DNA of 64,000 bases from Sabellastarte sp. h YS-2021 (GCA_964017235.1 OZ024940.1:24681615-24745614), one strand, 5' to 3'; shown: positions 1-11,278, counted from the first letter of the stretch. The notes: a model not told the origin generated them from the letters alone. Made by a program: numbers and translations.

Positions 1-612
1 GCCCTACTATGGAGAATACTGACCTGGTGTACCAGGAAGGCAGTGACTCTCAAAGCTCGACACTTTCCCGGCTGTCTGAACGTGATAGCAGACAAACTAT
101 CCAGACTGGGCCAAACCATTCAAACAGAATGGTCCCTCAATCCAGAGGTCTTCCAAGCAATATGCAACCGGTGGCACCGACCCCAAGTGGACCTAATTGC
201 CACCAGGTTCAACAACAAGCTTCCTCAGTTTGTCTCACCGGTCTCAGACCCCCAGGCATGGCCAGTGGATGCACTCAGCCTGTCATGGGAGGGACTGGAT
301 CCATATGCCTTCCCACCAGCGGCCATCTTGGGCAAAGTGGTGGAGAAGTTGCAAGACTACCCATGCAGCAGAGTGATACTGATTGCACCAGGGTGGCCAA
401 ACATGCCTTGGTTTTGGGATCTGGTTGCTATGTCCAGTCAGATCCCTCTGTGCTTGCCCAGCCTGCCCAACCTGGTAACTCAGCCATTCAAACAGACCCT
501 GCACAAAAATCTGTCAAATCTCAACCTTCATGCTCCTAGAGCCACAACAATCAAGGAGCAGGGCTTCTCTGATGTAGTGGCAGCACGAATTGAGGCTCCT
601 CAAAGGAGATAA
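1..612 (+). pseudogene. Element H RNase H/MT end fused in frame to the YR start
   Basis: The frame opens in the RNase H tail (ARHFPGCLNVIADKLSRLG) and passes through the methyltransferase-like domain typical of DIRS pol: VDLIATRFNNKLP, DALSLSWEGLDPYAFPP and APGWPNMPWFWDLV near 388-426. Compared with B, five bases (CCTGG) are missing after the NLHA codons near 530. RT and YR are normally in different frames, so this deletion splices the MT ORF directly into the YR N-terminus (KEQGFSDVVAARIEAPQR). A TAA at 610-612, where B has TCA, ends the fusion. It is a dead copy. Confidence 0.8.
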
Positions 613-1577
613 ACCAGATCAGTCTATGAAGCAAAGTGGGCCATTTTTACAAAGTGGTGCCTCTCTAATCAGGTGGACTTCAGGGCACCACCTTTGAAAG
701 CAATTGCTGACTTCCTCCTGTACTTGTTTCAGGACAGGAACTTACAGCCAGGCACCATTGATGGCTACAGATCAGCCATTGCTGACAAGATGAGAATCTC
801 ACTCGCCTTTTGGACAGTTTCCACAGGGACAGACCCAAGGGTAGGAGGGGCAATCCCTTTTGGAACCTTTCTTTGGCACTGCATCAGCTGACAAAGGCTC
901 CCTTTGAACCCCTCAAAGAGGCCTCTCTAAAACACTTGAAATTCAAAACTGTTTTCCTATTGGCCCTGGGCTCAGGTAAACGCAGGAGTGAGATCCATGC
1001 CTGGGTGCACAAAAACATCAGGCACCAAACAGACTGGTCCAAAGCATCCTTATACCCCTCTCCCAGCTTTCTTTCCAAAAACCAGCTGGCTAAGGAGGGA
1101 CCAGACAGTGTCGCCCCGGTGGTTATTCCAGCCCTGGCCCCCACTCTGGATAAGTCACTCAAAGGTGACAGGTTTTTATGTCCTGTTAGAGCCCTGCGTT
1201 ATTACTTGGACAGGACCTCAGACCTCAGGCAGAACAAAGAATTGATCTTTGTCTCCTTCAAGAAAGGCTTTGACAAGGACATCTCTCCTGCCACCGTCTC
1301 CTCATGGATCAAACAAACGGTGATCCTATGCTATGAGTTCTTAGATCAGCAAGCCCTCACTCTACATCAGGTTAAAGCCCATGATGTAAGGGCCTTTGCT
1401 GCTTCTAAGGCTTTCCAGTCCGGAATCTCCTTAGACCAGATTTTATCAGTCTGCCACTGGAAATCACATAACACCTTCACACAGTTTTATCTGAAGGATG
1501 TGGCTTGGGCTGACTCAGAGCTTTTCCATTTGGGGCCAGTAGTGGCTGCTCAGCAGATCCATCAGCAGGCCCAATAA
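613..1577 (+). pseudogene. Element H tyrosine recombinase, frameshifted
   Basis: This is a DIRS-type tyrosine recombinase, the enzyme thought to integrate the circular cDNA. The N-terminal SAM-like region is in one frame to about 790. A deletion of roughly 31 bp relative to B, removing the GNVPVNVSK portion, shifts the rest to another frame, which runs to a TAA at 1575-1577. Catalytic residues are all visible: Arg in GKRRSEIHAW (about 976-1005), HxxR as HDVR (1380-1391), CHWKSHNTF, and the Tyr in FYLKD (about 1489). Sequence is very close to the B recombinase. Confidence 0.85.
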
Positions 1578-1765
1578 TGAGGGGACATGGTCTTGTAAAT
1601 ATGTAAATATTGTACATACTGATACTTAGATAAGTATAAATCAAACAATCAAAAAAAAACACCAAAAAACCCCAAAAAACTGTGACATGCTTCCTTTGGG
1701 AGGTTTATTTTATTGGGACTGAACTCTTACCCCTCTTCCTGACCTCAGAGCAGGTATGACAAAAA

Positions 1766-1775
1766 GGGGGGGGGG
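1766..1775 (+). repeat. Oligo-G tract downstream of the H recombinase
   Basis: Five A then ten G lie about 190 bp after the YR stop. The same A-run/G-run occurs at the equivalent place in A, B, C, D and F. Confidence 0.8.
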
Positions 1776-2025
1776 TAGTGTCTGTATACTCCCGGTTAAC
1801 CGGATTCTGGTATCAGACCGTTTCCAGGATATCCCAGGCCTGGAAAAAAAATTTTTTGTTGTTTATGAGTTCACTTGGTTTGGACCAATGGGCCGGTCCC
1901 TATTAACCGACTATAGCCTTAAGGGTTTCTGACCACAAGGTCAACCCGGGCCTGAAAGAAAGTCAGTTGTTATTTTGTTTATGAGTTCACCTAAGTCCCT
2001 AGTAACTTACCCGCCGTTACTGTAT

Positions 2026-2347
2026 GTATAGTCAGTGCAATGCCTCCTTGTTCTACACTGGCCGATTTCATGAATGGCCTCAGCATGGTCTCAGGCTCTA
2101 GGACTTTTGTTTCAGAAATTTTGTCCGCCTCTAGCTCAAATGCCAAGAGAGAGAGAGAGATAGGTAGTGGGCCTGAGTTTTGTAAACAGAGGCTCAAGTA
2201 TAACTCCCATAATTCTTTACCCACTGCAAAATTTGAAATGGTTGAATATAATTTAAAGAACGACCCCCTAAAGTAGTCTTTGGATGGTTTATGTGTTTAC
2301 AAGGTGTCCCTTTGCCAAAATTGTATTGTATTGTATTGTAATGTGTT
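2026..2347. other. Non-coding spacer between H and I
   Basis: No supported gene. It contains a short GA run (2150-2160) and four to five tandem TATTG units at about 2322-2342, immediately upstream of the left terminus of element I. Confidence 0.5.
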
Positions 2348-2535
2348 TTTATTGCGTAAAATAGCCTTACCTTATCCTCACAAGTGCTTGTTTGGTTTTG
2401 TGGAGCAAAACACATCGACCGACAAGAATTTTTAATGAAATATTCTTGTCACGAGAGGTGACCCCTTGTCTGCGTATGTCCGCGCTTGCGCAGTAGTCGT
2501 TGTTGACAGATGATTGTCGAGAGCTCTTCATTATA
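2348..2535 (+). repeat. Left inverted terminal repeat of element I
   Basis: The sequence from TTTTATTGCG through the CCTTATCCTCACAAGTGCTTG block and the CGCGCTTGCGCAG box is found inverted at about 7500-7694 with scattered mismatches. In this family the terminal repeat is expected to carry the promoter. Confidence 0.85.
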
Positions 2536-2853
2536 TTTGGTCGATGTGGGAGCAACACGTATTTTCTGTTATTATTGTCCATGCACAGACGGAAATCTAT
2601 GAAGATTGAAGAGTGCACCTGGCTGTAGTTATCCAACTATTCAGCCTCCCTTGTCGTGAAAGGTCTGAATAAGATGTTTTGTGCAAGAAGAGGTTGCTGT
2701 AAAGTTTTCAGTGGAAGACGGGTATATTTTCGGCTGTACTCCCCATTATTCGACTGGAACTACCTCCTAGTCGAGAAAAGGGATGCAGAGAAGATTTTGC
2801 TGTAAAGTTTTCAGTGGAAAACTGCTTTATTGTCCCTTATTTGATGGCACAGC

Positions 2854-3169
2854 ATGAGTGTTAGCTTGTGCTCGAAAACAAAGAAGAAAGAATGCAGTTG
2901 TCTTTGCAACGGAAGTCGTAGATTCTTTACTGGGGGTGGAGCGCTACTCTGGTACAGTAACAGGTCTCCCTCCACAAGAATCACTACAGAAGCGCATCCA
3001 CTGCTTCCCAGCAGGTACAGTGAACTTCCTGCTTCTCAGACATGAAAATAGGGACAGATTACCTTCCTTTGCTGTAAATTTGGATGAAGATCCAACAGAC
3101 ATCTTTGGGGCAGTATGTGCACTGCTTGTCTTTTCAACCCTGTTGAAGAATTGCATAACAATCTACTAG
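2854..3169 (+). other. Unrecognised ORF inside element I
   Basis: An open frame of about 100 codons lies after the left terminal repeat, where a gag start would be expected. It lacks the CGH...CARC...DPCV pattern of the other gags and I recognise no family. It may be decayed gag leader or chance. Confidence 0.2.
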
Positions 3170-3689
3170 ATAATAAAACCTTCCTATGGCCATGTCTCCA
3201 ATGGAAGGAATACTGTGGGTTTTGAGTTAATTCTTCTGCAAACTCAACAAAGATCAAACAATGCCTAAGAACTGGAATCTTTGTAGAGTGTCACATCTAT
3301 TCTCTCGCCTCACCTTATTCTGGAACTGGCTAGCTGAGATATGGTGTTGAAGTCCTTGCTTCCAACCTTCACGAGTGTGTTTTGCATGGTTTATACAGGA
3401 TAGGGGCTATGTCCAGTAATTATTTGTCCTACTAACTACAAAATATCGTCGTACCACTCTTCCTAGTATACCAGGAGAGATGGATACAGAAGAACGTGGC
3501 TACATTAATGCAAGTCACCATGGAGGCTCTTCTTGCAGTGTTACTGGCAGTGGTGGGAGATTTTCATTGCCATCCCAGAGTTGTACTACCCACAATGCAA
3601 AGCCATGACGTCAGACAGGAAAACATGGCTACAGTACTAAATCCTGCTTAAATACTTCTGGCTAATGCTTCAAAGAGAGCGATTTTTCC

Positions 3690-4260
3690 ACTCAAGAATT
3701 GCAGAACTCCAGGTTTCTATGCCAGTTTATTTCTTGTAAAGAAACCCGGCTAATGACGACCTGTGATAGATTTCAGTGTCCTGAATTGATTTCTAACTAC
3801 GACACGAGTGAAGTTCGTTGACCATGTCAAATACCTGCTTGACCCATCATTTAAACTGGAGACAGCAGAAATTATTAGAAATTCAGTTACAAAAGATGCG
3901 TTCTTCTATGTTACTGATTCACAAGATTCTCAACATCTACTTCAGTTTAATGTACACGGTCAACCCTATCAGTTCAAAGCACCGAAGTTCAGGTTAGTGA
4001 CTGTCCCTCTAGTGTTCATGCCAGTAGTAAAAGAGACAGAACTCATTCTTCAGTCTCGCGCAATACGAGTTCACCAATACCTGGACTACTGGTTGTTAGG
4101 AGTACATAAAAGACACCAGTATTTGCTTCAAACCAAAGAATTCATCCAAATTATTCAACACCTCGGCTTCGTGATAAATTTCTGATAAAGATCCAAGTTC
4201 GAGTCCACACAAAGATCGATTTCCTAGGTTACCACTGCATTTTGGTACAAGGGAATTTCT
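3690..4260 (+). pseudogene. Element I reverse transcriptase remnant
   Basis: Fragments in more than one frame match DIRS RT: a primer-grip-like CQFISCKETR region near 3720-3770, then a better stretch from 3808 containing FKAPKFRLVTVPLVF and HQYLDYWLLGV (about 4068-4100). The catalytic YxDD has become YLDY. Stops and frameshifts are frequent, so it cannot encode active RT. Confidence 0.75.
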
Positions 4261-4539
4261 TTCTAACACAAATAAATTAAAATACCTGAGAAATCTATTC
4301 AAGACATGGAGATCTCATCACAAGCAACCCCAAGGTTGCTTATATCCCAGGTAGGGGTACTAGCATCTTTGGAAAAGACTATACCAATGGGTCAGTTACG
4401 TATGTGTGCCTTTCAGTGGTAGCTACAACAAACTGGCAATATCTCCAGTCACTAGTTATGAGAATTCCTGTTTCAAATCCTTCTGAAAAAGCATATTCAG
4501 TGGTGGAAATGCCATAAAATGGGAAATAGGATGCCCTTT

Positions 4540-5245
4540 CTATACACAGGGGCACAATTCCCTTATTTTCGTAGCTGCATTAAACCAGGGTTGATGATCC
4601 CACTCTAAAAGCATCACAGTCACTGGCTTTTGGACAGTTCAAAAGTATATATTACATTTCAATGTCCTACAACTGAAGGCAGTGTGTTTAGTCCTCTAAA
4701 GCTTTCAAGACAAATTCTACACAAAAGAATTCTGATAGCATCAGACAATGCCACTGTGTTCGGTTATCTGAACAAACAAAGGGGGGGGGGCACATGTAGC
4801 TCCTAGTTTGGCGCATCTTGGCCTACTGCAATCCTTGAAATATACTCAAAAGAGACAGACATATTGTGGGTTGCTTAAATATTATAGCCAACATCCTCTT
4901 CAGAAGGGACAAAGGCTTGGCGCATCCTGGCCTACTGCAATCCTTGAAATATACTCATAAGAGACAGCCATATTCTGGGTTGCTTAAATGTCATACTCGA
5001 TAACCTCTACAGAAGGGGCAAAAGTAATCCATACAGAATGGTTCTTACTCCCTTTATGGTTCAAGACAATGTGCAAGTTTGGCACAAATCAACAATAGGT
5101 TTTTATGCAGGTATGCTGCATCTTGGCCTTCTGCAATCCTTGAAACATTCTCATATGAGCCAGATATATTCAGGGTTGTCTAAATGGCAGGACAGTCAAC
5201 CTCTCCAGAAAGGACAAAATAATACAGACAGGGTGGTCTCTTCAT
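4540..5245 (+). pseudogene. Element I RNase H remnant with an internal triplicated segment
   Basis: The region matching RNase H (ASDNATVFGYLNK near 4738-4780) is degenerate and has ten G at 4781-4790. A segment of about 106-110 bp beginning around GCATCTTGGCCTACTGCAAT is present three times, near 4812, 4920 and 5115, with mismatches, so the RNase H end is locally triplicated. Confidence 0.65.
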
Positions 5246-5657
5246 CTTAAAATGTTCCATTTGATTTGCATAGTTTGGCAAATACCAGTGGTAGAGATGT
5301 TTGCCACCAATATGAATCACAAACTTCCACTCTATGTTTTGCCAGTCCTGGATGCAAAGTCTCTGAACATACATGCATTAAACATCTTGTTGGAGGGTCT
5401 GAACTGCTATGCCTTTTGTCCTGTACCACTCATTCCAAAAAGTCATTGTACAAGTGAACGCCAGGTGCAAAATGATTGTAGTGGCCCCACGGTGGCCCAT
5501 GATGCATTGGTTTTGGGATCTGGTGAATCAATCAACCAAACCTCCATTACAGCTACTTCACTGGTCTCAGAAACAGCCATTCAGTCAGAAATACCATCTG
5601 AATCTGTTGCATTGGTACCTTCATGCTTGGCACCTTAACACTACTCGAATCACTTAA
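5246..5657 (+). pseudogene. Element I methyltransferase-like domain remnant
   Basis: The domain is readable in two overlapping frames: VEMFATNMNHKLPLYVLP and LNILLEGLNCYAFCPV in one, then VVAPRWPMMHWFWDLVNQS in the other. These match the VDLFAT, DAL..W..YAF and APGWP..PWFWDLV blocks of intact copies. Confidence 0.75.
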
Positions 5658-5679
5658 ATCATACTCTGAGCAGGTGGTA

Positions 5680-6850
5680 GAGACATTTAGGGCATCTCAA
5701 GGACCCTCATCTTGGGAAGGTATGAGTCAAGATGGGCCATTTGAGCTCTGGTACTAGCAGACTAAGGTGGTCATCTCAGAGCCTACTGTCTCAAATATTC
5801 CAGATTTTTTTGATCCACTTATTTTCAAAAATCTGAACCTGCCACTATTGCTGGCTTCGCAGCAGCCATAGTCGGTCATTTGTATCTTTTTGGGCCAGGA
5901 GTTGAGCAAAAGCCTGGATCTTTATAGGCCTATTGCAAGTGTTTATAGAGAGAAGCCCACTGCTACCAGAGGTGTAGCATCAAGGGTTTTGCCTTTACTT
6001 CTGTTGGTTTTCACAAAGGCTCCTTATTATCCTTTAAAGGAGGTCAGTTTGACTTGCAAGACTGTTGCAATGGCATTGGCATCTGGTAAAACAAGGTGAA
6101 GTGTATTCTGGGACTTTGGCTCCTTCAGACACAAGCCTCATTTGAAGGAGGTCACAGTTTCTCCCTCCTATCTTTTCAGCAAAGACCTATTAGCCTCAAT
6201 TGGTCCAGATTGGCTCCAGTGGTCACTTCAGCTCTAGATCATTCCTGAACTCAAATTGCCCGGACACATGATTCGTTGTCCTCTTACAGCACTTAGATCC
6301 TTCTTGGACAGGACTACTGCTTGGAGAGAAGGGAAAGTCTCCTTCTCCTGCCTTTTAGCAAGAATCAGTTGGCTTCTGATGGCCCAGATGGCTCAAACCA
6401 GTGGTCATTCCAGCTCACAAACCATTCTTGAGCTCACATTTGACTGATGATGTGACACTCTGCCCTCTTACAGTACTTAGTTACTATCAAGACAGTACTA
6501 GTACTTCAAAGTACTAGTACTTCAAGGAGGGGAAGAATCTCTTGCTCATATCTTTTAAGGAAGGCTTGATGGAGATATCTTGAGTTCTGCTATCTCTTCC
6601 TGGATCAAACTGGCTGCATGATTAGATTGCCAGTCCTTTAATTCTGATTCTCAGAATCTATATATTGAGGCACATATTAGATCTGTGGCTGCCTCTTTAG
6701 TTTTCAAGAGTGGGGTCTTACCTGAGCAGATATCAGACTCTTGTTACTGGAAGACCCATAATTCTTTACTACATTCTACTCGAAGATGTAGCTTGGCCAT
6801 CCCATGACCAGTCTATAAACAAATTGGGTCTGGTGGATTCACCTTAGCAT
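5680..6850 (+). pseudogene. Element I tyrosine recombinase remnant
   Basis: Scattered fragments keep YR order: TKAPYYPLKEVSLTCKTV and ALASGKTR (6015-6100), the CPLTALRSFLDRTTAWREGK block (from about 6280), a second degenerate copy of this block near 6466, then WIKLAA near 6600 and the HxxR/Tyr area near 6670-6790. No continuous frame remains. Confidence 0.65.
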
Positions 6851-7335
6851 GTAGTCATTTTTTGTGTATTCATACATCTTATTGATATGACTCACGTATT
6901 TATGTTCTCTCCAGTTATACAAGTGTTGTGTCACTGACATATGTCTTTCTTAACTTACATATGGCCCCATATCAGCAGTTTATGCAGTTCAGTTTGCCTG
7001 CTTGGAGACATTCTCATTGTCAGATGATGACATCTTGTTTGGGGAGACATGCAGACATCTCCGGCCAATACCGGGTGATGGTTAATACTGCTATATGATT
7101 TGTTGTCAAATTGTCTACAACAGCAACAGCAGCAACAATGACGACCACATCATGGATCTCTTGTTGAGGTTAGCAAATTACTTATCTGTCATGAAGAAGT
7201 AATATATAACCTAAGATGTGGTGTATGGAAGCTTATCTTATCCTCTTATCAAGTGCTGTATTTGGTGACCCCTTGTCTGACAATCATCTAACAGTATGGC
7301 CAAAACAAATACCCTCCACCTGTTATGGTTGTATT

Positions 7336-7441
7336 CAAGCACTTGTGAGGATAAGGTAAGGCTATTTTACGCACTAAAATGTAACAAATTTTATTGTAAT
7401 TTAACTTTTTACAAGTTAAATACTTACCTTATCCTCACAAG
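7336..7441 (+). repeat. ICR of element I
   Basis: CAAGCACTTGTGAGGATAAGGTAAG...CTTACCTTATCCTCACAAG. The reverse complement reads as the element's right end followed by its left end, the circle-junction arrangement that defines a DIRS internal complementary region. Confidence 0.85.
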
Positions 7442-7694
7442 GATAAACCCACCCTACCTCCCCGCATAATTTGTTTTCTGGGGACCAAAAATTCAATGAA
7501 GAGCTCTTGACAATCATCTGTCGACAACGACCTGCGCGGACATGCGCAGACAAGGGGTCACCTCTCGTGACAAGAATATTTCATTAAAAATTCTTGTCGG
7601 TCGATGTGTTTTGCTCCACAAAACCAAACAAGCACTTGTGAGGATAAGGTAAGTATTTAACTTGTAAAAAGTTAAATTGCAATAAAATTTGTTA
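7442..7694 (+). repeat. Right inverted terminal repeat of element I
   Basis: This is an inverted copy of the left repeat. It ends with GTATTTAACTTGTAAAAAGT and an A/T-rich tail absent from the left repeat, an asymmetry normal for DIRS. Confidence 0.85.
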
Positions 7695-8587
7695 CTATTT
7701 ATATTCAGCGCAATATCTCCATATACTACAAGAATCAAAGTGCTATTAAACCCATCTGACTGCACAGGTACAGCCCAAGCTCTCGGGTAACTGACGTTCC
7801 CCTAACTGGAAGATAGAGTCTCAAGGATGACCATTTATCAACGTCCTTGAGGTTCTTTAGCCTGCCACTGGGGATAGGATGGGAATAGCATTTTACCAGA
7901 GATAAAATGTGTCAAACAAGAAACATAAGTTATCAGTAGAATGTTTTGGGTAGAAATAAAAGGTCACATGACACAGAAACCATCTGTGGTTATTTGATAA
8001 GCTGTGTCTCAACGGAGACCCCCCTTCTGTGAAAACCATTTGAGACAGACACTTGGCTGAGACTTGGCTAAGTGTGAGACCTTTTGTGAAATCAGTCCAA
8101 ACGGCTACTAACCGAAGTTTTGCAGTAAGGATAACCCCCTTTGGAGGAAGCAGGCTTTACAGGTATGCAGAATATGGGATATAGGGTGGACAAACTTTAA
8201 TTGAAGAGGTCTTAACTTGTAGATGCTTCCTAAAAGGTGGAATTAAAGGGCTGTTTCCTATGTGAAGAGAACTGGAGTTATAGACTGTAGAAACGTGTGT
8301 AATGGCTGAAAGAGGTAGAAACATGTGTGTGGGGTTTGCGAAGTTTATATAGTCGACAGAGGGAACTTTATGGAACTCCTAACATTTGAACGGCTGTGTT
8401 TGGTATTTCTACATAATTTGTTGTGGTTGGACTTTTTCCTCTGAGGTATGCTGGCCGTATTTTTAGAACTTTATATGTGATCAGCGCAATTCTGAACTGC
8501 ACCTTCTATTTTATTCGGAGCCATTGAAGCTAAGGATAGAATACTTGTACTAGAAAACTGGAGCCCCAACAGAGATCCTCATTGGAT
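7695..8587. other. Intron of the host gene, no feature seen
   Basis: AT-rich sequence with no convincing ORF, located upstream of the first visible host exon. Earlier exons of the host gene were not found in this window. Confidence 0.4.
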
Positions 8588-8765
8588 CTCTTGTATACCT
8601 CAGTGGCCTAGTGGGTTATCAGTTTTGGCATCTAATCACAGGCTATCGCCTCTCTCTGTGGGTTCGACTGCCAAAAGTGGCAATGCTGAGGACCTGTCCC
8701 AGTTTGACCCTGGCTGTTGAAGGAGATGTTAAACCACAGCTTTGACTTTTATAGCACATTAATGA
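8588..8765 (+). repeat. tRNA-derived SINE-like repeat
   Basis: It contains an A-box-like CAGTGGCCTAGTGGGTTA and a B-box-like GTGGGTTCGACTGCC, followed by CAATGCTGAGGACCTG...TGACCCTGGCTGTTGAA. The same tail (ATGCTGAGAACCTGG...TGACCCTGGCTGTTGAA) is found at about 24060-24105, so this is a dispersed family. Confidence 0.6.
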
Positions 8766-8910
8766 AACCTGAAAAAACGTATCTGGCATCCACATCCGTC
8801 CATGTCTTAATCTACAATTTTTTAGAAATGTTTTCATGCCGATGGCCATCTTGGAGTTTTGCAACTTTTGCCAGTTTGTTTTCATGAGACTATTCTCTCT
8901 TATTTTTCAG

Positions 8911-9149
8911 CCGGCAATAAAACAGTAAAGCAAGCCGATACCGTGCTGCTTGGCTACCCCCTCAACTGGAACATGTCGGCAGAAATCCAGCGCAACGACC
9001 TCAAGTATTACGACCAGTACATCTCCGACATGACCCCAGCAATGACCTACAGCTTTATGATGGTGGGCTGGAAATTTGTGAAGGAATATGCCCAGATGAG
9101 GTCGTACTTTGAGAGGAGCTACAGGGACTATGTGATCCAGCCTTTTAAG
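8911..9149 (+). CDS. PGGHG: Host gene exon: GH65 PGGHG-like, catalytic-region end
   Basis: The product resembles protein-glucosylgalactosylhydroxylysine glucosidase (PGGHG/ATHL1, GH65), which removes glucose from the disaccharide on collagen hydroxylysines. The exon begins after a pyrimidine-rich TATTTTTCAG acceptor (phase 1) and ends at AAG|GTGCGG (phase 0). It encodes KQADTVLLGYPLNW, DLKYYDQY, MTYSFMMVGW, SYFERSYRDY and QPFK, typical of the end of the GH65 (alpha/alpha)6 barrel. The next codons, in the exon at 25030, begin VWREYPDGG, which continues the family pattern (PFKVW...NFLxGMGGFLQ). Upstream exons are outside the window or unrecognised. The gene name rests on recalled similarity. 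Confidence 0.85.
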
Positions 9150-9692
9150 GTGCGGAGCTGCTGATAACATATGGACTATGGATGGGTCGGTAGGCCCGGT
9201 ATCTCGGTATCCAGAGCATTTTACTGAAATACCGTGACAGGATTTTGAAACCCCCACTTCGCTTGTCAACACATGTAATGGAAGGAAGTTTTAAAATATT
9301 AGAAATGTAATCGAAATCTGAAGAAATTATAAGCTTTTATCCGATATTTTTGGTGCATTTGCAGACTTTGTAGCGATACATTGAGCAGAACTGTCAGGTT
9401 TTGGTAACAACACTTTACAACCCTTAATCTCGCTTGTCAACACATAAAGTGGAAGGAAAACTTAAATTATTGGAAATAGATCAGAATCTGTAGAAATTGT
9501 ACAAATTTATCTCATATTTTATGCATTTGGGTCTTTTATTTCGATGTGGGTTGGAGGAATCATCCATATTTGGTTGGGGTGTACTAAAGCGCGGAGTCCT
9601 GAAATCGCTATGGTTTTGCATTGGGGACCTCCTGATGTACACATTTTTGACACCGACCCATCCTTAATAAGGACTATTACACTTTTAATTAC
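9150..9692. repeat. Intron start with a degenerate tandem duplication
   Basis: A segment of roughly 170 bp starting CGCTTGTCAACACAT (about 9257 and 9431) occurs twice, each followed by GGAAGGAA...AAATTAT...TTTATC. Nothing coding is seen. Confidence 0.5.
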
Positions 9693-9845
9693 ACAGTAGA
9701 ACCTCTATTATCCGACCCTCTATTATCCGAATTTTGAATTATCCAACCTCAGACCCACCCTCCCAATTCCCATCTATACCAATATCTGTTATCCAGCCTT
9801 ATTGTTACTTCCCCAAGAGGGTCAAATAATGGAGGTTCTACTGTA
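9693..9845. mobile_element. MITE with CAGTAGAACCTCTATTAT-type ends
   Basis: Left end CAGTAGAACCTCTATTATCC and right end GGAGGTTCTACTG are inverted copies enclosing about 150 bp with no ORF. A related, more decayed copy lies at about 25272-25440 (CCTATTATCTGAA ... AATAGTAGAGGTACTACTGG). The short ends resemble Tc1/mariner/pogo-derived MITEs. Confidence 0.6.
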
Positions 9846-9964
9846 TTTGATCACGACCTAAGGTAAATAAATTCTCACGAGAACTAATGGCTTCTTTCAG
9901 AAACCAGCTTAAAAAAATTCCATAAAAATCAGCTTTTCAGACTTACTTTCCTAGCGCCATAATT

Positions 9965-10110
9965 GAGGCGTCCACTGGCTGAATGGTTAACACTTTTGTT
10001 TTGTCATTTATTCACTTGACTCTCGTGCCTGTGATTGTGGGTTTGAACCCAGTTCAGGACAACACGTCGGGTTCACTGACCTCCTGTCTGACCTCAGGTG
10101 TTGAAATAAC
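9965..10110 (+). repeat. tRNA-derived SINE-like repeat
   Basis: It has an A-box-like CCACTGGCTGAATGGTTA and a B-box-like GTGGGTTTGAACCC spaced as in a tRNA promoter, followed by a GACCTCAGGTG tail. It is too diverged to be a functional tRNA. Confidence 0.5.
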
Positions 10111-10239
10111 AGAATTCTCTAAGCTAAAACTTGCTTTGTGTTGCCTTGGATCAAAAATCGGATCAGTTTATGCTGTAATTCTGATATGACATACTTGAGT
10201 AAAGGTAAAGTCCTTGTTGCCTATGGCTAATGCTTATTT

Positions 10240-11137
10240 AAGTTAATGTATTATAATATAATTATATCCCCAGACGAAAGTCGGGGATATATTGGTTTCA
10301 TGTCTGTTGCGCTGCCGCCGCCTTACGCTTTGACTTGTGTGTGCGATGACTCAAAAACGGTTTCACTGATTTCATTCAAACTTGGCACACACATGTATTT
10401 GGGTCAGGAGAGGAACCCCATTTTAAGGTGACCTTAAACTCCCAATAATAAAGAACTTATGGCCACCTTAAGTTCAAAAATTTTACTTTTTGCCACTTAA
10501 TGCCCTCTAGGTCACAGACTATGTGGCTTATCTGGCTCACATTTTACCTGGGAACACATTACTATATTCTCCTTACATATGCCAAAAATCAAGACTTTAT
10601 GTTAAAGTTAAAATTGTTTTTGAGGCCCATAAAGACCATACTTAGACATTTTTTCGACATTTTTCCCATATTTTCCCCTATAACTTAAAAGTGGTAGGTC
10701 TGACAAGTCTGTAACTGTAGTAGATATAACTTCTACATGTACTCTAAGTCTCTGAAAAATTTGAAGTCCATAACTTTAATTTTAAAATCACCTTAAAGTC
10801 TCTAAATTGCCCACAGAGACCTAATTTATGGACTTTTTGTCACGTTGAAGACCTATAGCTGTCAAATGATGTGACTGATACAGGTGAAATCTCATCTGGG
10901 AATATTATGATTATGTTCTGTTTACATGTGAGAAAAATCAAGGCCTTAAATAGATGTTTAACCTGTGTATGAGGACCATAAACACCCACCCAAGTGACCC
11001 TTTTACGACATTTTCAACATATTTGGTCCTATAACCTGGAAATGGTAAGTCTCACAAGTCTCTAACTGTAGTAGATATAATTTCTACATGAAATCTTTGT
11101 CTGTAAAACATTTTAAGTATGTAATTTTAATTTTAAT
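10240..11137. repeat. Dispersed repeat with two ~355-bp tandem units
   Basis: After CCCCAGACGAAAGTCGGGG, a foldback at about 10270-10288, the sequence carries two diverged units; GTAACTGTAGTAGATATAA occurs near 10710 and a near match near 11065. The repeat resumes after element A (23478 onward, TTAACCTGTATTTGAGACCC), which indicates that A inserted inside it. Confidence 0.55.
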
Positions 11138-11270
11138 AGCTATTGTCCGGCGCCAGCCAGTCCCGCCAAACGCCAGAAAAAGACGTCCTGAGTTTCACCT
11201 CTGGCCGGACCGGTACAGTCCAATCCACTCGCCAGGTGGCCTAGTTCCTGCTTTATTCGCCAGAAAGACG

Positions 11271-11278
11271 TGACGTCA
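11271..11278 (+). promoter_or_regulatory. CRE-type palindrome in A left terminal repeat
   Basis: TGACGTCA is the consensus CREB/ATF site. It is retained in the A right repeat (23275-23282) and in both B repeats (12376-12383, 18324-18331). Confidence 0.6.

Larger units (their letters stand above)
1..2025 (+). mobile_element. DIRS element H, 3' part, truncated at both ends
   Basis: This is the 3' part of a DIRS element closely related to element B. It contains the end of the RNase H/MT ORF, the tyrosine recombinase ORF, a G run, and about 250 bp of 3' UTR that resembles B's, including the CCTAGTAACTTACCCGCC stretch at about 2002-2020. The left part lies outside the window. The ICR and right terminal repeat that follow this point in B are absent, so the copy stops near 2025. 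Confidence 0.85.
2348..7694 (+). mobile_element. DIRS element I, old full-length copy with both termini
   Basis: This element of about 5.35 kb is bounded by inverted terminal repeats: TTTTATTGCGTAAAATAGCC on the left, with matching sequence inverted at 7490-7694. An ICR lies at 7336-7441. The order RT, RNase H, MT, YR is still recognisable between 3690 and 6850, but every ORF is broken and the RT motif has decayed, so this is the oldest DIRS copy in the window. Protein fragments look closest to element G. It is not interrupted by another DIRS element. Confidence 0.85.

Noticed and set aside
2854..3169. Small host protein gene
   Set aside because: It lies inside element I between its left repeat and RT remnant, with no splice context or recognisable family.
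4781..4790. G run in element I as a member of the conserved post-YR G runs
   Set aside because: It lies in the RNase H region, at GG-rich codons corresponding to INKEGG in intact copies, not downstream of YR. It is probably a local slippage expansion.
9704..9845. Regulatory inverted repeat next to the host exon
   Set aside because: A related copy exists at 25272-25440 with the same ends, so it is better explained as a dispersed MITE.
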